A stretch of DNA of 29,916 nt from a virus, in the IMG/VR virus record IMGVR_UViG_3300036759_000109, positions 1-29,916 of that record. One strand, written 5' to 3'. Positions within the stretch are counted from its first letter, which is position 1. Every line of letters starts with the position of its first letter. Made by a program: the position numbers and the translations under genes. The notes under the pieces were generated by a model, which ran no database searches, was not told the DNA's origin, and saw nothing but the letters and a program-made list of their open reading frames with translations. Positions 19,218 through 27,809 of this stretch are shown one piece after another.

Positions 19218-20045
19218 TTACGCGAAGCCGGGCATTCCGCCAACCCCGGCAAGTAGCGCCTTAGCGTGCGGGGGCATGTCATATCCCGGGGGCATCGTTG
19301 CCTCATATGTTGAGGTTTCCTCTAGTCCTGGCTCTAGCTGGTCGGCTTGCGGCATGCGCTGGGTAGCCCAGAGATCAAAAACGATCTCTTTAACCGCTAG
19401 CACGACGGCGAGAGGAATAATCTTCCTTCCTGCCTTATAGGTTGCGACCCAGGGCCCAAACCAAAATCCCTGCATATCCTTAGGCTCAACAACCCCGGAC
19501 TCCGGGTACACGTTCAACAGGGTTGAATCCCACGTTGGGCCGTTGGGCCAAACGGAGGTGATCGAGGTAACCGCGGAGGCGTCCGGAAGCGGCCCTTGCG
19601 GGAGCCGGATGGCTGCCCGCATGCCCCCCGGGATATGCTCGTTGGTGATTGTGCGGACAACGCAAGTGCCAACGATGCTCTCCGCTAGCTCCGTGGCTCC
19701 CGCCATGAAGACTCTAAGCATGTCGTCTTGGGAAGTGTCGTTGAGGTGAAGGAAATCCCTAACTTCCCCAATGCCGACAACGGAGCGGAAGACGATAAAG
19801 TTTTCATAGTCGGTCCTGGCCGTGTCCGGGCCCGTCGTTACCCATGAGACGGAATGCAAACCCTCCTGGGCTCCCATGAAATCGGCATGAAAAAGGCCCG
19901 TGCCATCGGAGACGATCGTTGGCGTTGCGGTAGAGCCGTCCGGTTGCGTAACCGTATAGATCTTCGTGGCCGGGTTGGTGAGAGCGCCTGTATCATCCCT
20001 AACCTGTATCGTAGAGCGGTAAACCGCTCCCACGTCTGTAGCCAT
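19218..20045 (-). CDS. Head-tail adaptor (gp6-like) with an N-terminal Ig-like domain
   Basis: 275 aa. Residues ~1-85 look like an immunoglobulin-like beta domain (YRSTIQVRDDTGALTNPAT, TVTQPDGST, GLHSVSWVTTG). Residues ~90-250 are the helical gp6/gp15-type adaptor: VGIGEVRDFLHLNDTSQDDM, LRVFMAGATELAESIVG and VVLAVKEIVFDLWATQ. The adaptor ring binds the portal and the stopper. The start codon overlaps the upstream stop by one base (TAATG). The Ig-like extension may add surface-exposed or stabilising mass. Confidence 0.75.
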   Translation of the reverse strand: MATDVGAVYRSTIQVRDDTGALTNPATKIYTVTQPDGSTATPTIVSDGTGLFHADFMGAQEGLHSVSWVTTGPDTARTDYENFIVFRSVVGIGEVRDFLHLNDTSQDDMLRVFMAGATELAESIVGTCVVRTITNEHIPGGMRAAIRLPQGPLPDASAVTSITSVWPNGPTWDSTLLNVYPESGVVEPKDMQGFWFGPWVATYKAGRKIIPLAVVLAVKEIVFDLWATQRMPQADQLEPGLEETSTYEATMPPGYDMPPHAKALLAGVGGMPGFA

Positions 20046-22150
20046 TAGGCAAACTCCCTGCCTTGCACGAAGCTTGATAGTGAGTGACCTTCAATCCGGG
20101 CGAAACTGCCCGTGCCTTCAACCCCGCTTGTAGCGGCATCTCCGCTAGTTACGCTTGCGGTGCCGTAGGTGACGGGGCCCAGGGCGACGACAGTTGGCGC
20201 GGGGATCACGGCCAGGGCTGCAACGAGGGCCGGGATTATCGTTTGCCCCTGGGCAATCGAGGGGGAGCTAATCGAGGCTGAGCCCTGGACAACGCCGGGG
20301 GTTGCCCGGGAGCTTGCGGAGGCCGTTGGCGCTGGGATGCTCGTTGTGCATGCCACAACAGCCGGGGTAATGAAGGCATCCCCTCCGGTCGATACGGAGG
20401 GCGTTGGAATGCTCGTTGTGCCCAGGACCGTTGCCGGGCCGGCCATGGAGCCCGCGCTTAGTGTCCGGGCGGGGAAGCTTGTTGTGCCCTGGACTGCTGA
20501 GGGGCTGGCCGTAGAGCCCGCGCTAACTGCCGGGGCGGGTATCGAGGTAACGGCAGAAACGACGCCAGGCGTTGCCCTGCTAGAGGCTGAGACCGTGGGA
20601 GCCGGAATCGAGGCCGTACCCTGGACAACGGAAGGCGTGGGCTTAGAGCCCGCGCTAACCGTTGGCGCGGGGATAGTGGCTGAGCCAGCAACCACGGCCG
20701 GGCTAGCCGATGCGTCTCCGCTATTGGAGACCGTGGGCGTTGGAATCGCAGTTGAGCACTGGACAACGGCCGGGGCCGCCGTAGAGCCCGCGCTAGGCGT
20801 AGGCGCGGGGATCGTTACCGATCCGGAGACAACGCCAGGGGTAGCAGTTGCATCCCCTCCGGTTGGCAACAATACTTCAATGCCGATAACCGCATAATCA
20901 TCATTGCTAATTGTCCATGCGGTTGTGACGTTTGATCCCGTGCCCGGGGAGGTGGCCCCCGCACAGTTGCCGGCTCCGCTATTAGAATCCCCGTTAGCAA
21001 TGAAACGGCTTGTTGACGGGCTCGTTGCGGAGCTTGTGCCGCCTCCGTCTGCAACGCCCGCAACAATGAGACTGCCGTTTGTGCTTCCGGAGCTTGTGGC
21101 CGTTGCGGTTGTCGTGCCGGCTCCGGTATTGCTGTATTGAGTGTTGAAGCTTCCCGCGTTGGTGACGGAAATTGAGCCCGCGGTTACCTTCTCAGGGGAG
21201 CCCGTCCAAGAGACCGAAACCGTGTTAGAGCCCGTGGCCGGGTTGAGAAGCGTAAACGCCCGTAGATATCCGGCCGTGCCACCCGCGCTATGTACCGGGG
21301 TGCCCCCGGTCATAGCAACCCCGTTATAGGTGACAGAAACAGTTATGCCACTATCACCAATTTTGCCGACCGCTACGAAAACAACTAGGCCGGTAGCGTC
21401 CGCCCCGTTAACGTGAGTCCAGGTTAGCGGGGACGTTGGGTTGGTAGCGGAAACCTGGCCAGACGAAGACGGCCCTACGGCATCAAAATTTACTGACGTG
21501 AATACTTCACGGACGGCAAGTGCCACATAAGCGCGATCGTCAGACGTGCCGAAGGTGAAGCCAACGTTACGGGCCCCTTGGCCGGCGGTAGACTCGCGGC
21601 ATACCGTGTCAGTGTAGTTGCCGAGGTCGTTAGATGCCGTGACCGTTGAGCCCGTGGCGGCACTGAGAATATTAGCCCCGCCAGAATAGCCGCCGGCAAA
21701 ACGCATTGAGTTAACGCCGGTAGAGCCATCGTTAACGCTAATGGCCGCGAAGGTGCCGTTTTCCTGTTGAATTGTGGTGCCGACAACTTCGGTATCATCA
21801 TCTGCCGAAACGGTCGTTGCGGTTGCCCACACTTGATCGCTATTGTTAGTGCGGGTAACTTCGACCGTTTGCGTACCTGTTGGGATACCGGAGCCGAGGA
21901 ACCATGCTTTACAATCGCCCGGCTCAGTGGCGGTATCGGCGGCCCGGCCGCCAGGAACGGCAGTAAGCGCCACGCCACCATAGGTAACGTTAGTGACGAT
22001 ATCGCCAGTTGCCGGAGTATGGAAAGTGTAGACTAGAACGCCTCTGGGCGTAGTGCCGCCGTTAGCGTGTGACCAGTTAAATGAAGCCTGATTAGTTGAG
22101 GCAGAGCCGGAGCTATGTGATTGCGTAGTTAGAATGTGGCCAACAGCCAT
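20045..22150 (-). CDS. Large virion-type protein: two related beta domains plus ~9 tandem 22-24-residue repeats
   Basis: 701 aa, AGGGTG before the ATG. Residues ~1-217 and ~218-430 are two related beta-sandwich domains sharing the patterns WSHANG/WTHVNG, VTNVTYGGVALTAV/TVSVTYNGVAMTGG and RAYVALAVREV/YAVIGIEVLLP. Residues ~436-660 are tandem repeats of the type TPGVVxG-x3-IPAPTVSAGS, with Pro spaced regularly as in a rigid rod. This suggests a spike or fibre on the head or neck, possibly binding sugars. It lies among head genes, not tail-fibre genes. I do not recognise a named family. Confidence 0.7.
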   Translation of the reverse strand: MAVGHILTTQSHSSGSASTNQASFNWSHANGGTTPRGVLVYTFHTPATGDIVTNVTYGGVALTAVPGGRAADTATEPGDCKAWFLGSGIPTGTQTVEVTRTNNSDQVWATATTVSADDDTEVVGTTIQQENGTFAAISVNDGSTGVNSMRFAGGYSGGANILSAATGSTVTASNDLGNYTDTVCRESTAGQGARNVGFTFGTSDDRAYVALAVREVFTSVNFDAVGPSSSGQVSATNPTSPLTWTHVNGADATGLVVFVAVGKIGDSGITVSVTYNGVAMTGGTPVHSAGGTAGYLRAFTLLNPATGSNTVSVSWTGSPEKVTAGSISVTNAGSFNTQYSNTGAGTTTATATSSGSTNGSLIVAGVADGGGTSSATSPSTSRFIANGDSNSGAGNCAGATSPGTGSNVTTAWTISNDDYAVIGIEVLLPTGGDATATPGVVSGSVTIPAPTPSAGSTAAPAVVQCSTAIPTPTVSNSGDASASPAVVAGSATIPAPTVSAGSKPTPSVVQGTASIPAPTVSASSRATPGVVSAVTSIPAPAVSAGSTASPSAVQGTTSFPARTLSAGSMAGPATVLGTTSIPTPSVSTGGDAFITPAVVACTTSIPAPTASASSRATPGVVQGSASISSPSIAQGQTIIPALVAALAVIPAPTVVALGPVTYGTASVTSGDAATSGVEGTGSFARIEGHSLSSFVQGREFA
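20171..20845 (-). repeat. Tandem repeat array coding for 22-24-residue units
   Basis: About nine imperfect units of 66-72 bp. Conserved codons encode Pro-x-Val-Val and Ile-Pro-x-Pro; variation includes units with a GGDA or SGDA insertion. Such arrays expand and contract by slippage, so length may differ between relatives. Confidence 0.7.
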
Positions 22151-22212
22151 GAGGCACCCTAAATTCCCGGGCCCTGTTAACCGCTTCCGCGATTAGCTAC
22201 CCATGTAGAGAC

Positions 22213-22734
22213 TCAGGGCGTTATGTCAATCTCAACAAGGCCCGTGCCGCTAGGCGTAATCCCAAAAGTGCCGTTATTCGTCGGATATGAAGCCGCGAAG
22301 CATATAGCGACAATCATGGCATCGGCCATATCCGAAGGTGACGTAACCGGATCGGCATAGATGATGCAGCCAAAGGGCCCGCCCCCGGAATTGAGCGTTG
22401 TACTGGCCACGGAGAGCGCGCTAGTCCAGTTATACCGGATACTGCCCGTGGTGCCTTCCGCGAGCGTCGGGGTAACACTGCCGCCCCCGGAGGCGGCCGT
22501 TGAAAGCGTGATACCGCCGGCGGCCCAGCCTGTACCGGAAACCTCGTTAGTGTTAACCCAAGACGGAGTAGCGGTAGAGAAATTGATTGGCGAAGATCCG
22601 TCCGTGTTAGACGAGTTGTGAAGCGCGATCTTGTATGTTGCCAAACGCCAGTCAAATTGCCCGCCAGTTAGCGAGGTACCGCGGAGGATCTCTTGGAACG
22701 TGTGGACATAGAGCCCGCTTTTAGTCCATGCCAT
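22213..22734 (-). CDS. Virion-associated protein of unknown role
   Basis: 173 aa from the ATG at 22734 (MAWTKSGLYVHTFQEIL), lying inside the end of the preceding gene in another frame (14-bp overlap), so it is translationally coupled. The sequence has a patterned beta fold (ATYKIALHNSS, GWAAGGITLSTA, FGCIIYADPVTSPSDMADAM). Similar proteins occur in actinobacteriophage structural modules and are often labelled minor tail or capsid accessory proteins (from memory). Function unknown. Confidence 0.6.
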   Translation of the reverse strand: MAWTKSGLYVHTFQEILRGTSLTGGQFDWRLATYKIALHNSSNTDGSSPINFSTATPSWVNTNEVSGTGWAAGGITLSTAASGGGSVTPTLAEGTTGSIRYNWTSALSVASTTLNSGGGPFGCIIYADPVTSPSDMADAMIVAICFAASYPTNNGTFGITPSGTGLVEIDITP

Positions 22735-22957
22735 TGATGGCCCCAATCTTTACCCGGACGGTCTCAGGCCGGATATTCACGTCAACGCGATCATCCTTCG
22801 TGGCATGTTCGGTAACCGTGTTGCCTAGCTCGTCTGTCGTTTCTTTGAAGGCGGCCCCGCTTTCCGGATGCTCCCGGCCTTCACGGATGCGTGAGCGGGC
22901 ACGGCCGCGCGGGAGATAGCCGACGCTTAGAAGCTTGTCCCGGTAGGCATTGCTCAT
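22721..22957 (-). CDS. Small protein of unknown function in the head module
   Basis: 78 aa; its ATG overlaps the upstream stop codon (ATGA). Charged, basic first half (RGRARSRIREGREHPESG) and a Val/Thr-rich end (TVTEHATKDDRVDVNIRPET). No family recognised; expressed with the structural genes. Confidence 0.6.
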   Translation of the reverse strand: MSNAYRDKLLSVGYLPRGRARSRIREGREHPESGAAFKETTDELGNTVTEHATKDDRVDVNIRPETVRVKIGAINGMD

Positions 22958-23229
22958 CCGGCTGCCCGCCTGGCCGTGTTGCGCCGCTCCGGGCTCTCCT
23001 TGCGGCCAGGCGGAGCCTCGCCTTGCTTACGCTTGAGAGGCTTACCGTCCGGGCCGAATCCATGGCGCTCTAGCTCCGCATCGATCTCCGCTACCCGCTC
23101 CGGAGCGCCAAGCCGGGGTGCCGCCTCCCGCTCCCGCAACAGTGCCGCAATGTATTTTTCGTTGTCAGACATAGGGGGCTCCGTAACGGCTTCCGGGTAA
23201 TCAACAGTAAACGTAATCACTTCGTACAT
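22954..23229 (-). CDS. Small charged protein of unknown function in the head module
   Basis: 91 aa from the ATG at 23229; an in-frame ATG at 23172 (MSDNEKYIAALLRERE) has a better ribosome binding site (GGAG, 6 nt) and may be the real start. The middle is a charged helix (LLREREAAPRLGAPERVAEI), the end is Lys/Arg/Pro-rich. No family recognised. Confidence 0.55.
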   Translation of the reverse strand: MYEVITFTVDYPEAVTEPPMSDNEKYIAALLREREAAPRLGAPERVAEIDAELERHGFGPDGKPLKRKQGEAPPGRKESPERRNTARRAAG

Positions 23230-23235
23230 AGCTAC

Positions 23236-23619
23236 TCAGAAGAAATAGACGTTGGCCGTATTGGTGACATTAGTGTTAGCCGAATAAGTAATACGAAGCT
23301 GCTTAAACGGCTGATTCGGCTGGATAATCACTTGCTTAGTTGTGGCGGTCGTAATCGCAAACGTGGTTGTAACGACCGTGCCCGGGGTTGCCGAGTCCGC
23401 ATATTGCAGGGCCCACCAGTTAGAGCCATCGGCCGAACCCTCAACCGCATATGTGCAAGTTGGCGTTGCGCCTATCGTTGTCGTGATCACGAGCATTGCC
23501 GGGCCGCGAGACTGTACGAATGTCTCCGGCTGCATGCGGTCGGCTATGTTGGTACTCTGGCCGTTGCCCGTCTGGGCCGAGGAAAGATTAACCTCGCGGT
23601 TGTTGATGATAACTGCCAT
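23236..23619 (-). CDS. Probable capsid decoration or virion surface protein
   Basis: 127 aa, GAGAGG upstream. Beta-rich throughout, with MLVITTTIGATPTCTYAVEG, DGSNWWALQYAD and FKQLRITYSANTNVTNTANV; the 'S-x-D-G-x-x-W' element is typical of beta-sandwich domains on phage particles. It lies two genes after the major capsid protein, a usual place for decoration proteins. Assignment by fold pattern and position. Confidence 0.55.
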   Translation of the reverse strand: MAVIINNREVNLSSAQTGNGQSTNIADRMQPETFVQSRGPAMLVITTTIGATPTCTYAVEGSADGSNWWALQYADSATPGTVVTTTFAITTATTKQVIIQPNQPFKQLRITYSANTNVTNTANVYFF

Positions 23620-23629
23620 GCCCGGCCTC

Positions 23630-24004
23630 TCAATAAATCACTAGCGGGTAATAAGGATCACGGCCCCCGCCATGCCCAGGCGGAAACGGTCTCTTGCCGT
23701 CAACAACGAAAGCCTCCATAGCCTCATGACGCTGTACTAGAAGGATCTGCTCTAGTACCCAGCGGGCCCAGTTGCGGAGATTGTGTGAGGCAGGCGGCAC
23801 GCTCATATAGTGAGTTACCGTGTAAGGCTCGCCAGGATTGTAGGCATCCGTTGTCTCAATCGAGATAACTAGGGTGAGACCGCGGGCTCCCGCGTGCTTT
23901 TCGCAATCGCGTAGCTCAAAACTCCAGCCCGGGGCAAACTCCAGTTTGGAGATTACTTCCTCTAGCTCAACCGGGTATGGCGCTACATGACTCATTTGCC
24001 GCAT
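23630..24004 (-). CDS. Conserved-type head module protein of unknown function
   Basis: 124 aa; AAGGGG 9 nt before the ATG at 24004. Alternating strand and helix (GWSFELRDCEKH, LTLVISIETTDAYN, NWARWVLEQILLVQRHEAMEAF) and a Gly/Pro/Tyr-rich C-terminus (PGHGGGRDPYYP). Resembles small proteins that follow the capsid gene in actinobacteriophages (from memory). No function known. Confidence 0.6.
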   Translation of the reverse strand: MRQMSHVAPYPVELEEVISKLEFAPGWSFELRDCEKHAGARGLTLVISIETTDAYNPGEPYTVTHYMSVPPASHNLRNWARWVLEQILLVQRHEAMEAFVVDGKRPFPPGHGGGRDPYYPLVIY

Positions 24005-24020
24005 TGGCTAAACCCCTTGC

Positions 24021-24057
24021 CGGGGAGCCCGGAGCCAGCTAAACCCCGGGCTCCCCG
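24021..24057 (-). terminator. Hairpin directly after the major capsid gene
   Basis: CGGGGAGCCCGG (24021-24032) pairs perfectly with CCGGGCTCCCCG (24046-24057) over 12 bp. It lies 6 bp past the capsid stop codon within the late operon, so it probably ends part of the transcripts or protects the capsid mRNA, lowering expression of the genes behind it. Confidence 0.6.
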
Positions 24058-24062
24058 CTAAC

Positions 24063-25487
24063 TCAGAATGCCGGGGTAACCAATCCGGTACCGTCAATAT
24101 TCTGGATAATCGAGGAATAGCGGGCAAAGGTGTAGGCAAAATAGCCGTACACGACAAGGAGCACGCCCAGAGAAGGCGAGTTAGGCTGTTCAGCCCTGAT
24201 AAAAGCTGGCTGCCCGGCCTGTTCCCAAAGGTGGCACTCATCCTGAGGCACGACATAAACGCGATCCTGGTTAGTCCCAACGCCAAGGTTAGTGACAACG
24301 TTGTTGTCAACCACAACGCCAAGCCCGTTAGGAAGCTGTCCGCGAATCCCGCTCGCATACGAAGAACCCTCGTTTGCGGAACCACCAACCCGGGAATCCC
24401 CGCCCATGTTAACGAGCGGCCAAGTGGAGGTTAGCTGAGACTGGAGCCAGTACCAGCGCCGGCTATGCATGATCACATGAGTTGGCCGGCCCATGGCCAG
24501 AAGTGCCGCCTCAACTCCGGACATCGCGCCAACGACCTTCGTAAACAGCGCCGTGCCCGTGGGAGAGCCCGACGTGTAAGTGTTGGTCACGGAAACCGCA
24601 TCAAGCCCGTTAGTAGCCTGATTAATCAGCGTGTTATCCAGAACGGTAGCGTACCTCTTAAAGAGATCCTGTAGCACAACGTCGCCAATGCCATAGCCGC
24701 GGTCAAGAGCCTGACGGGAGACATTCTGCTGGCCGGCGGCCGTCTGTACCGACACGTTGAGATCGGTCTCAGCCAGGGAGGTTGCCGAAACGCCCGTAAG
24801 CTGAGTTGCTTGGAGAGCCGCGCTCGTGGCCGTGGTAATCTTCGGGATCGTAACCGTCATGCCCTGATCAGGCAGAATGTGATGGTTACACACGTCCGCA
24901 AACGGGCGAAGGTTCGCAACGGCCGGAGCGGTCATATCCACAAGGAACTGAGGCACAACGAGCCCGCCCAGGGCGGTTGTCGCAAGGTCGCCTGCCGCCC
25001 TCTGGAAATACTGCGGACGCTCAACGCGCTCTTCGTGCATATGGCGGGCAAGTCTAGTCCCGGCCGAAACGTCGTTGTTAAGGAACTGGTGGCAAACGTC
25101 ACGGATAAACATATCCCCGGAAGGATCGTTACCCTTGTGATAGGTGCGCTCTTCCTTGCCAACCCGGGCAACCTCGTCATACTTCGGACGCCTAACCGGG
25201 GTTTCCCGCGTCTCACGAGCGCGGGCCTCCGCCTCGGCTTCCTCAGCCTTGACCTTCGTAGCGTTGGCGAGCTTGCGCTTAATGCCCGCCTGGGCTTCCT
25301 TGGAGCCCTCAACGGCGGCAAAGAGATCCTCTGAGCGCTTGTCTTCCTCTTCGCTCAGGTTAGAACGGCCCTCATTTCCGGCCGTCTCAATCATGAGCTT
25401 GATCTCCGCGCGAGCCTTCTGCTCACGCTTCTGCTCTGCCTCAAGCTCAACCTCAATCGAGGAAATCAGTTCGTCAATCGTGGCCAT
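24063..25487 (-). CDS. HK97-fold major capsid protein
   Basis: 474 aa from the ATG at 25487 (MATIDELISSIEVELEAEQK), GGAG 9 nt upstream. Residues ~1-120 are the charged coiled-coil delta domain that acts as built-in scaffold and is removed by the prohead protease; the mature N-terminus is likely in the GNDPSGDMFIRD to AGDLATTALGG region. The rest shows HK97 features: GLVVPQFLVDMTAPAVANLRP, TIPKITTATSAA, PTHVIMHSRRWYWL and DQDRVY-like VGTNQDRVYVVPQDE. It forms the icosahedral shell. Protease and portal lie directly upstream, as usual. Confidence 0.93.
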   Translation of the reverse strand: MATIDELISSIEVELEAEQKREQKARAEIKLMIETAGNEGRSNLSEEEDKRSEDLFAAVEGSKEAQAGIKRKLANATKVKAEEAEAEARARETRETPVRRPKYDEVARVGKEERTYHKGNDPSGDMFIRDVCHQFLNNDVSAGTRLARHMHEERVERPQYFQRAAGDLATTALGGLVVPQFLVDMTAPAVANLRPFADVCNHHILPDQGMTVTIPKITTATSAALQATQLTGVSATSLAETDLNVSVQTAAGQQNVSRQALDRGYGIGDVVLQDLFKRYATVLDNTLINQATNGLDAVSVTNTYTSGSPTGTALFTKVVGAMSGVEAALLAMGRPTHVIMHSRRWYWLQSQLTSTWPLVNMGGDSRVGGSANEGSSYASGIRGQLPNGLGVVVDNNVVTNLGVGTNQDRVYVVPQDECHLWEQAGQPAFIRAEQPNSPSLGVLLVVYGYFAYTFARYSSIIQNIDGTGLVTPAF

Positions 25488-25539
25488 AGCGGCACACTCC
25501 AATCATTCAAAGAAATGTGATCAACGATTGGCCTTCGTG

Positions 25540-25616
25540 TGATCTCGCCAGGCCAAACAAAAGGCGCTAACCCGGTGTGACCTCCGGGTAAAAACCCCGC
25601 GTTTGATCTCGCCAGG
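25540..25616. repeat. Direct repeat TGATCTCGCCAGG between protease and capsid genes
   Basis: Identical 13-bp copies at 25540-25552 and 25604-25616, 64 bp apart, fill the 115-bp gap between the two genes together with a CCCGG/CCGGG hairpin. They may be promoter, processing or translational control elements for the highly expressed capsid gene. No recognisable -10/-35 pair. Confidence 0.45.
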
Positions 25617-25618
25617 GC

Positions 25619-26394
25619 TTACCGTTCGTCAAGCGCCAGAAATCTCCGCCTGACGATCGCCAGCGACGGGCCCGCGCCTGGGCCCTCGTGGGGAGCTTCG
25701 GGAGTCTCTCTCGCGGGCTCAGAGAGCCTCACGGAGAGACGGGAGAGAGCGGCACGGGCAACCGGGAGCGGGAGGCGCTCCGTGTCCGCTAGATACTCCT
25801 GAGCCCGCGCCTCAATGCTCGTGTAAGGCGAGGCCCCATAGTTGACGGCCGAAACATCTCCGCGGTCAATATCCGCCTCATAGATAGTGAAATGATCATA
25901 ATTATCATTCCACTTGCCCTCATTGAGCATAAAGGCAAAAGACATTTCGGTAATAAGCTTGTCGTCAATCGCGCTAGCCAGATCCTTAACGTCTTGCCGC
26001 TCCGCGTTAAGCAAGCCATGGACGCCTAGCCCAGTATCATCCTTGAAGAGATCAAGCGTGCCGTTGCTAGTCCTGGCCATAGTCATGCCGCGATGATTGA
26101 GCAAAAACGCAACGTCCGGATCATTCGCCAGCGTCATATCAAAGGCGGCAGAATCAACCTTCTCTTTATATGGGCCAAACATGTCGTACATCTCATACCA
26201 AACGTTAAAAACGCTTGCGTATCCATCAACCTCATAGAAGCTCTTGCCGTCACGCTTGGTGAGCTTCGCCCGGATCTCGCTTGGGAAACGGTGCATACGG
26301 GCGGGGCCGGCGGGCCTGCCCGCCTGGGCCCTGGCATCACGGATATCAAATGGGACAAGGGTTACATTGCTCGTGACAGTCTGGCTAGTTTGCA
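25619..26394 (-). CDS. HK97-type prohead protease
   Basis: 258 aa from the ATG at 26394 (MQTSQTVTSNVTLVPF), which overlaps the portal gene end by 10 bp. Serine protease of family U35/S78 that cleaves the capsid scaffold domain. Visible: EVDGYASVFNVWYEMYD and FGPYKEKVDSAAFDMTL, catalytic His in AFLLNHRGMTMARTSNG, catalytic Ser in ITEMSFAFML, and the ERGDVSAVNYG-like DRGDVSAVNYGASPYTS end. The C-terminal ~50 residues are Pro/Arg-rich and variable. Confidence 0.92.
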
Positions 26395-27614
26395 TTTGCG
26401 TTATCCTCCGGAGGCGGAGCGGCCATACCCTGATCAGCAGGAGCGGCGCTCTTGATAAGGCCAAGCTCCGTAAACTCCGCGATTTGATCAGCGGTAAACG
26501 GCGGCCGGTTGTCGATAGCGCGGGCCTCAGACGGGGCCAGTACACGAGAGTCAATCTGAGTCTTGATGTACGCTGCCCGCGTCATTGGGTCCATGCGCAA
26601 GAGCGCCTCAGAATTGAGCTTCACGAATCTTGGCCGGGGAATAGCCCGCGTCAAGGCGTCTTCCCGCCTGGAGATCGCGGGGCCAAGATGCATGATCAGG
26701 AATTGAAGGTTGCGCTCCGTAATGTTTGCATAGGTGATGCTCTGGCCAGAAACGGCCGCGTCTATGAGATCGGCCGGGCAGCCAAGGAAACGGGCAATAT
26801 CAACGTCCGTGTAACGCTTGGCCTCTAGCCAGTCGGCGCTAGCTTTCTCCGCCTGGATAAGCGAATATTCCCAGTCATTACCGTGCACGAAGGGCTCACC
26901 CATGGCGATAGAAGCCCGCCAAGCCTCCTTGACAACGGCAGCCTCCGTGCCCTTAAGCTTTTTCTCCGTGTTGCGGAGCCGGGCCCTGGGAACAGCGCCC
27001 CCGCCAAACCACGATGTAACAAACTCTTGCACGGAGACATATTCGCCAAGCGTGTATGCCGCGTAAGCTATGGGCGAGAGGCCAAACGGCACGCCCGCCA
27101 GGGGATATTGCCGCTCGTGCCAAATGTACTCAGGCGCATAGCTTTCGCCATCGATCAAATATTCCGTGACTTCCTCATAACGGCCACGGATGGCGCAAGA
27201 CGAGGAACACACGAGATCAACACGGGCGGGGTAGCCTTGCGCGTCAACCTCCCGGATAATCCCGATGTTGTTGCCCGATCGGTCAAGCTCAACTTGGCCC
27301 ATGTAGAGCCACTCTTTGATGCCCACGCGCTCCCCGCCTGGGCTCACCAGGAGCGGGGGTACGGCCGCCGGGATCTGTATGGACGGCTCCCCGGCAACGA
27401 GCGTGATCCTCCGGAAGACATCTATAGGCAGAGTGCTAACAAGATCGGCCCGGAGTCTCAGGCACGCCCATACGGCGGATTGCTGCATAGCCCGCTCAGG
27501 CGTGACAATCGGCCTCGGATACAAGCTCGTGGGAACACGGGCGGGGATAAGCTCCCCAACGGTAGAGATCCCCCAGAGGCGCTCAGCCATGGGCCGGCCA
27601 GAAATCAGGCCCAC
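26385..27614 (-). CDS. HK97-type portal protein
   Basis: 409 aa from GTG. Forms the 12-subunit ring through which DNA enters and leaves the head. Family features: SAVWACLRLRADLVSTLPIDV near residues 46-66, GNNIGIIREVDAQGYPARV, IWHERQYPLAGVPFGLSPIA, and the C-terminal half with DIARFLGCPADLIDAA and NITERNLQFLIMHLGPAIS. The length is usual for the HK97 portal family. The next gene (protease) starts within its last codons, and a small membrane protein gene lies between it and the terminase. Confidence 0.93.
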   Translation of the reverse strand: MGLISGRPMAERLWGISTVGELIPARVPTSLYPRPIVTPERAMQQSAVWACLRLRADLVSTLPIDVFRRITLVAGEPSIQIPAAVPPLLVSPGGERVGIKEWLYMGQVELDRSGNNIGIIREVDAQGYPARVDLVCSSSCAIRGRYEEVTEYLIDGESYAPEYIWHERQYPLAGVPFGLSPIAYAAYTLGEYVSVQEFVTSWFGGGAVPRARLRNTEKKLKGTEAAVVKEAWRASIAMGEPFVHGNDWEYSLIQAEKASADWLEAKRYTDVDIARFLGCPADLIDAAVSGQSITYANITERNLQFLIMHLGPAISRREDALTRAIPRPRFVKLNSEALLRMDPMTRAAYIKTQIDSRVLAPSEARAIDNRPPFTADQIAEFTELGLIKSAAPADQGMAAPPPEDNANAN

Positions 27615-27617
27615 GGG

Positions 27618-27809
27618 TTACAGCCTCGCGTCTATACGAAGCAACAGGACCCCGCCGATAATGAGCCCGGCCGGAAGGTAAATGAGCGAAGCCCCGAACG
27701 AGATAAGCACCATGCCCGCGATCCCGGGCAGCGTTGCCGCGATCCTGGCCGACAGTAGCGGCCGGAGCAAGCCCCGAGCCCGCGAGAGGCTAGCGGTAAT
27801 AGCCGTCAT
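27618..27809 (-). CDS. Small membrane protein between terminase and portal genes
   Basis: 63 aa; the ATG overlaps the terminase stop codon. Two hydrophobic segments (AATLPGIAGMVLISFGASLI and LPAGLIIGGVLLLRI) after a basic, amphipathic N-terminus. Small membrane proteins are often found in this place in actinobacteriophages; no function is established to my knowledge. Confidence 0.65.
   Translation of the reverse strand: MTAITASLSRARGLLRPLLSARIAATLPGIAGMVLISFGASLIYLPAGLIIGGVLLLRIDARL

Noticed and set aside
20171-20845. Repeat array as a CRISPR
   Set aside because: Units are in frame, imperfect and without spacers of constant length; they code for a Pro-rich repeat protein.
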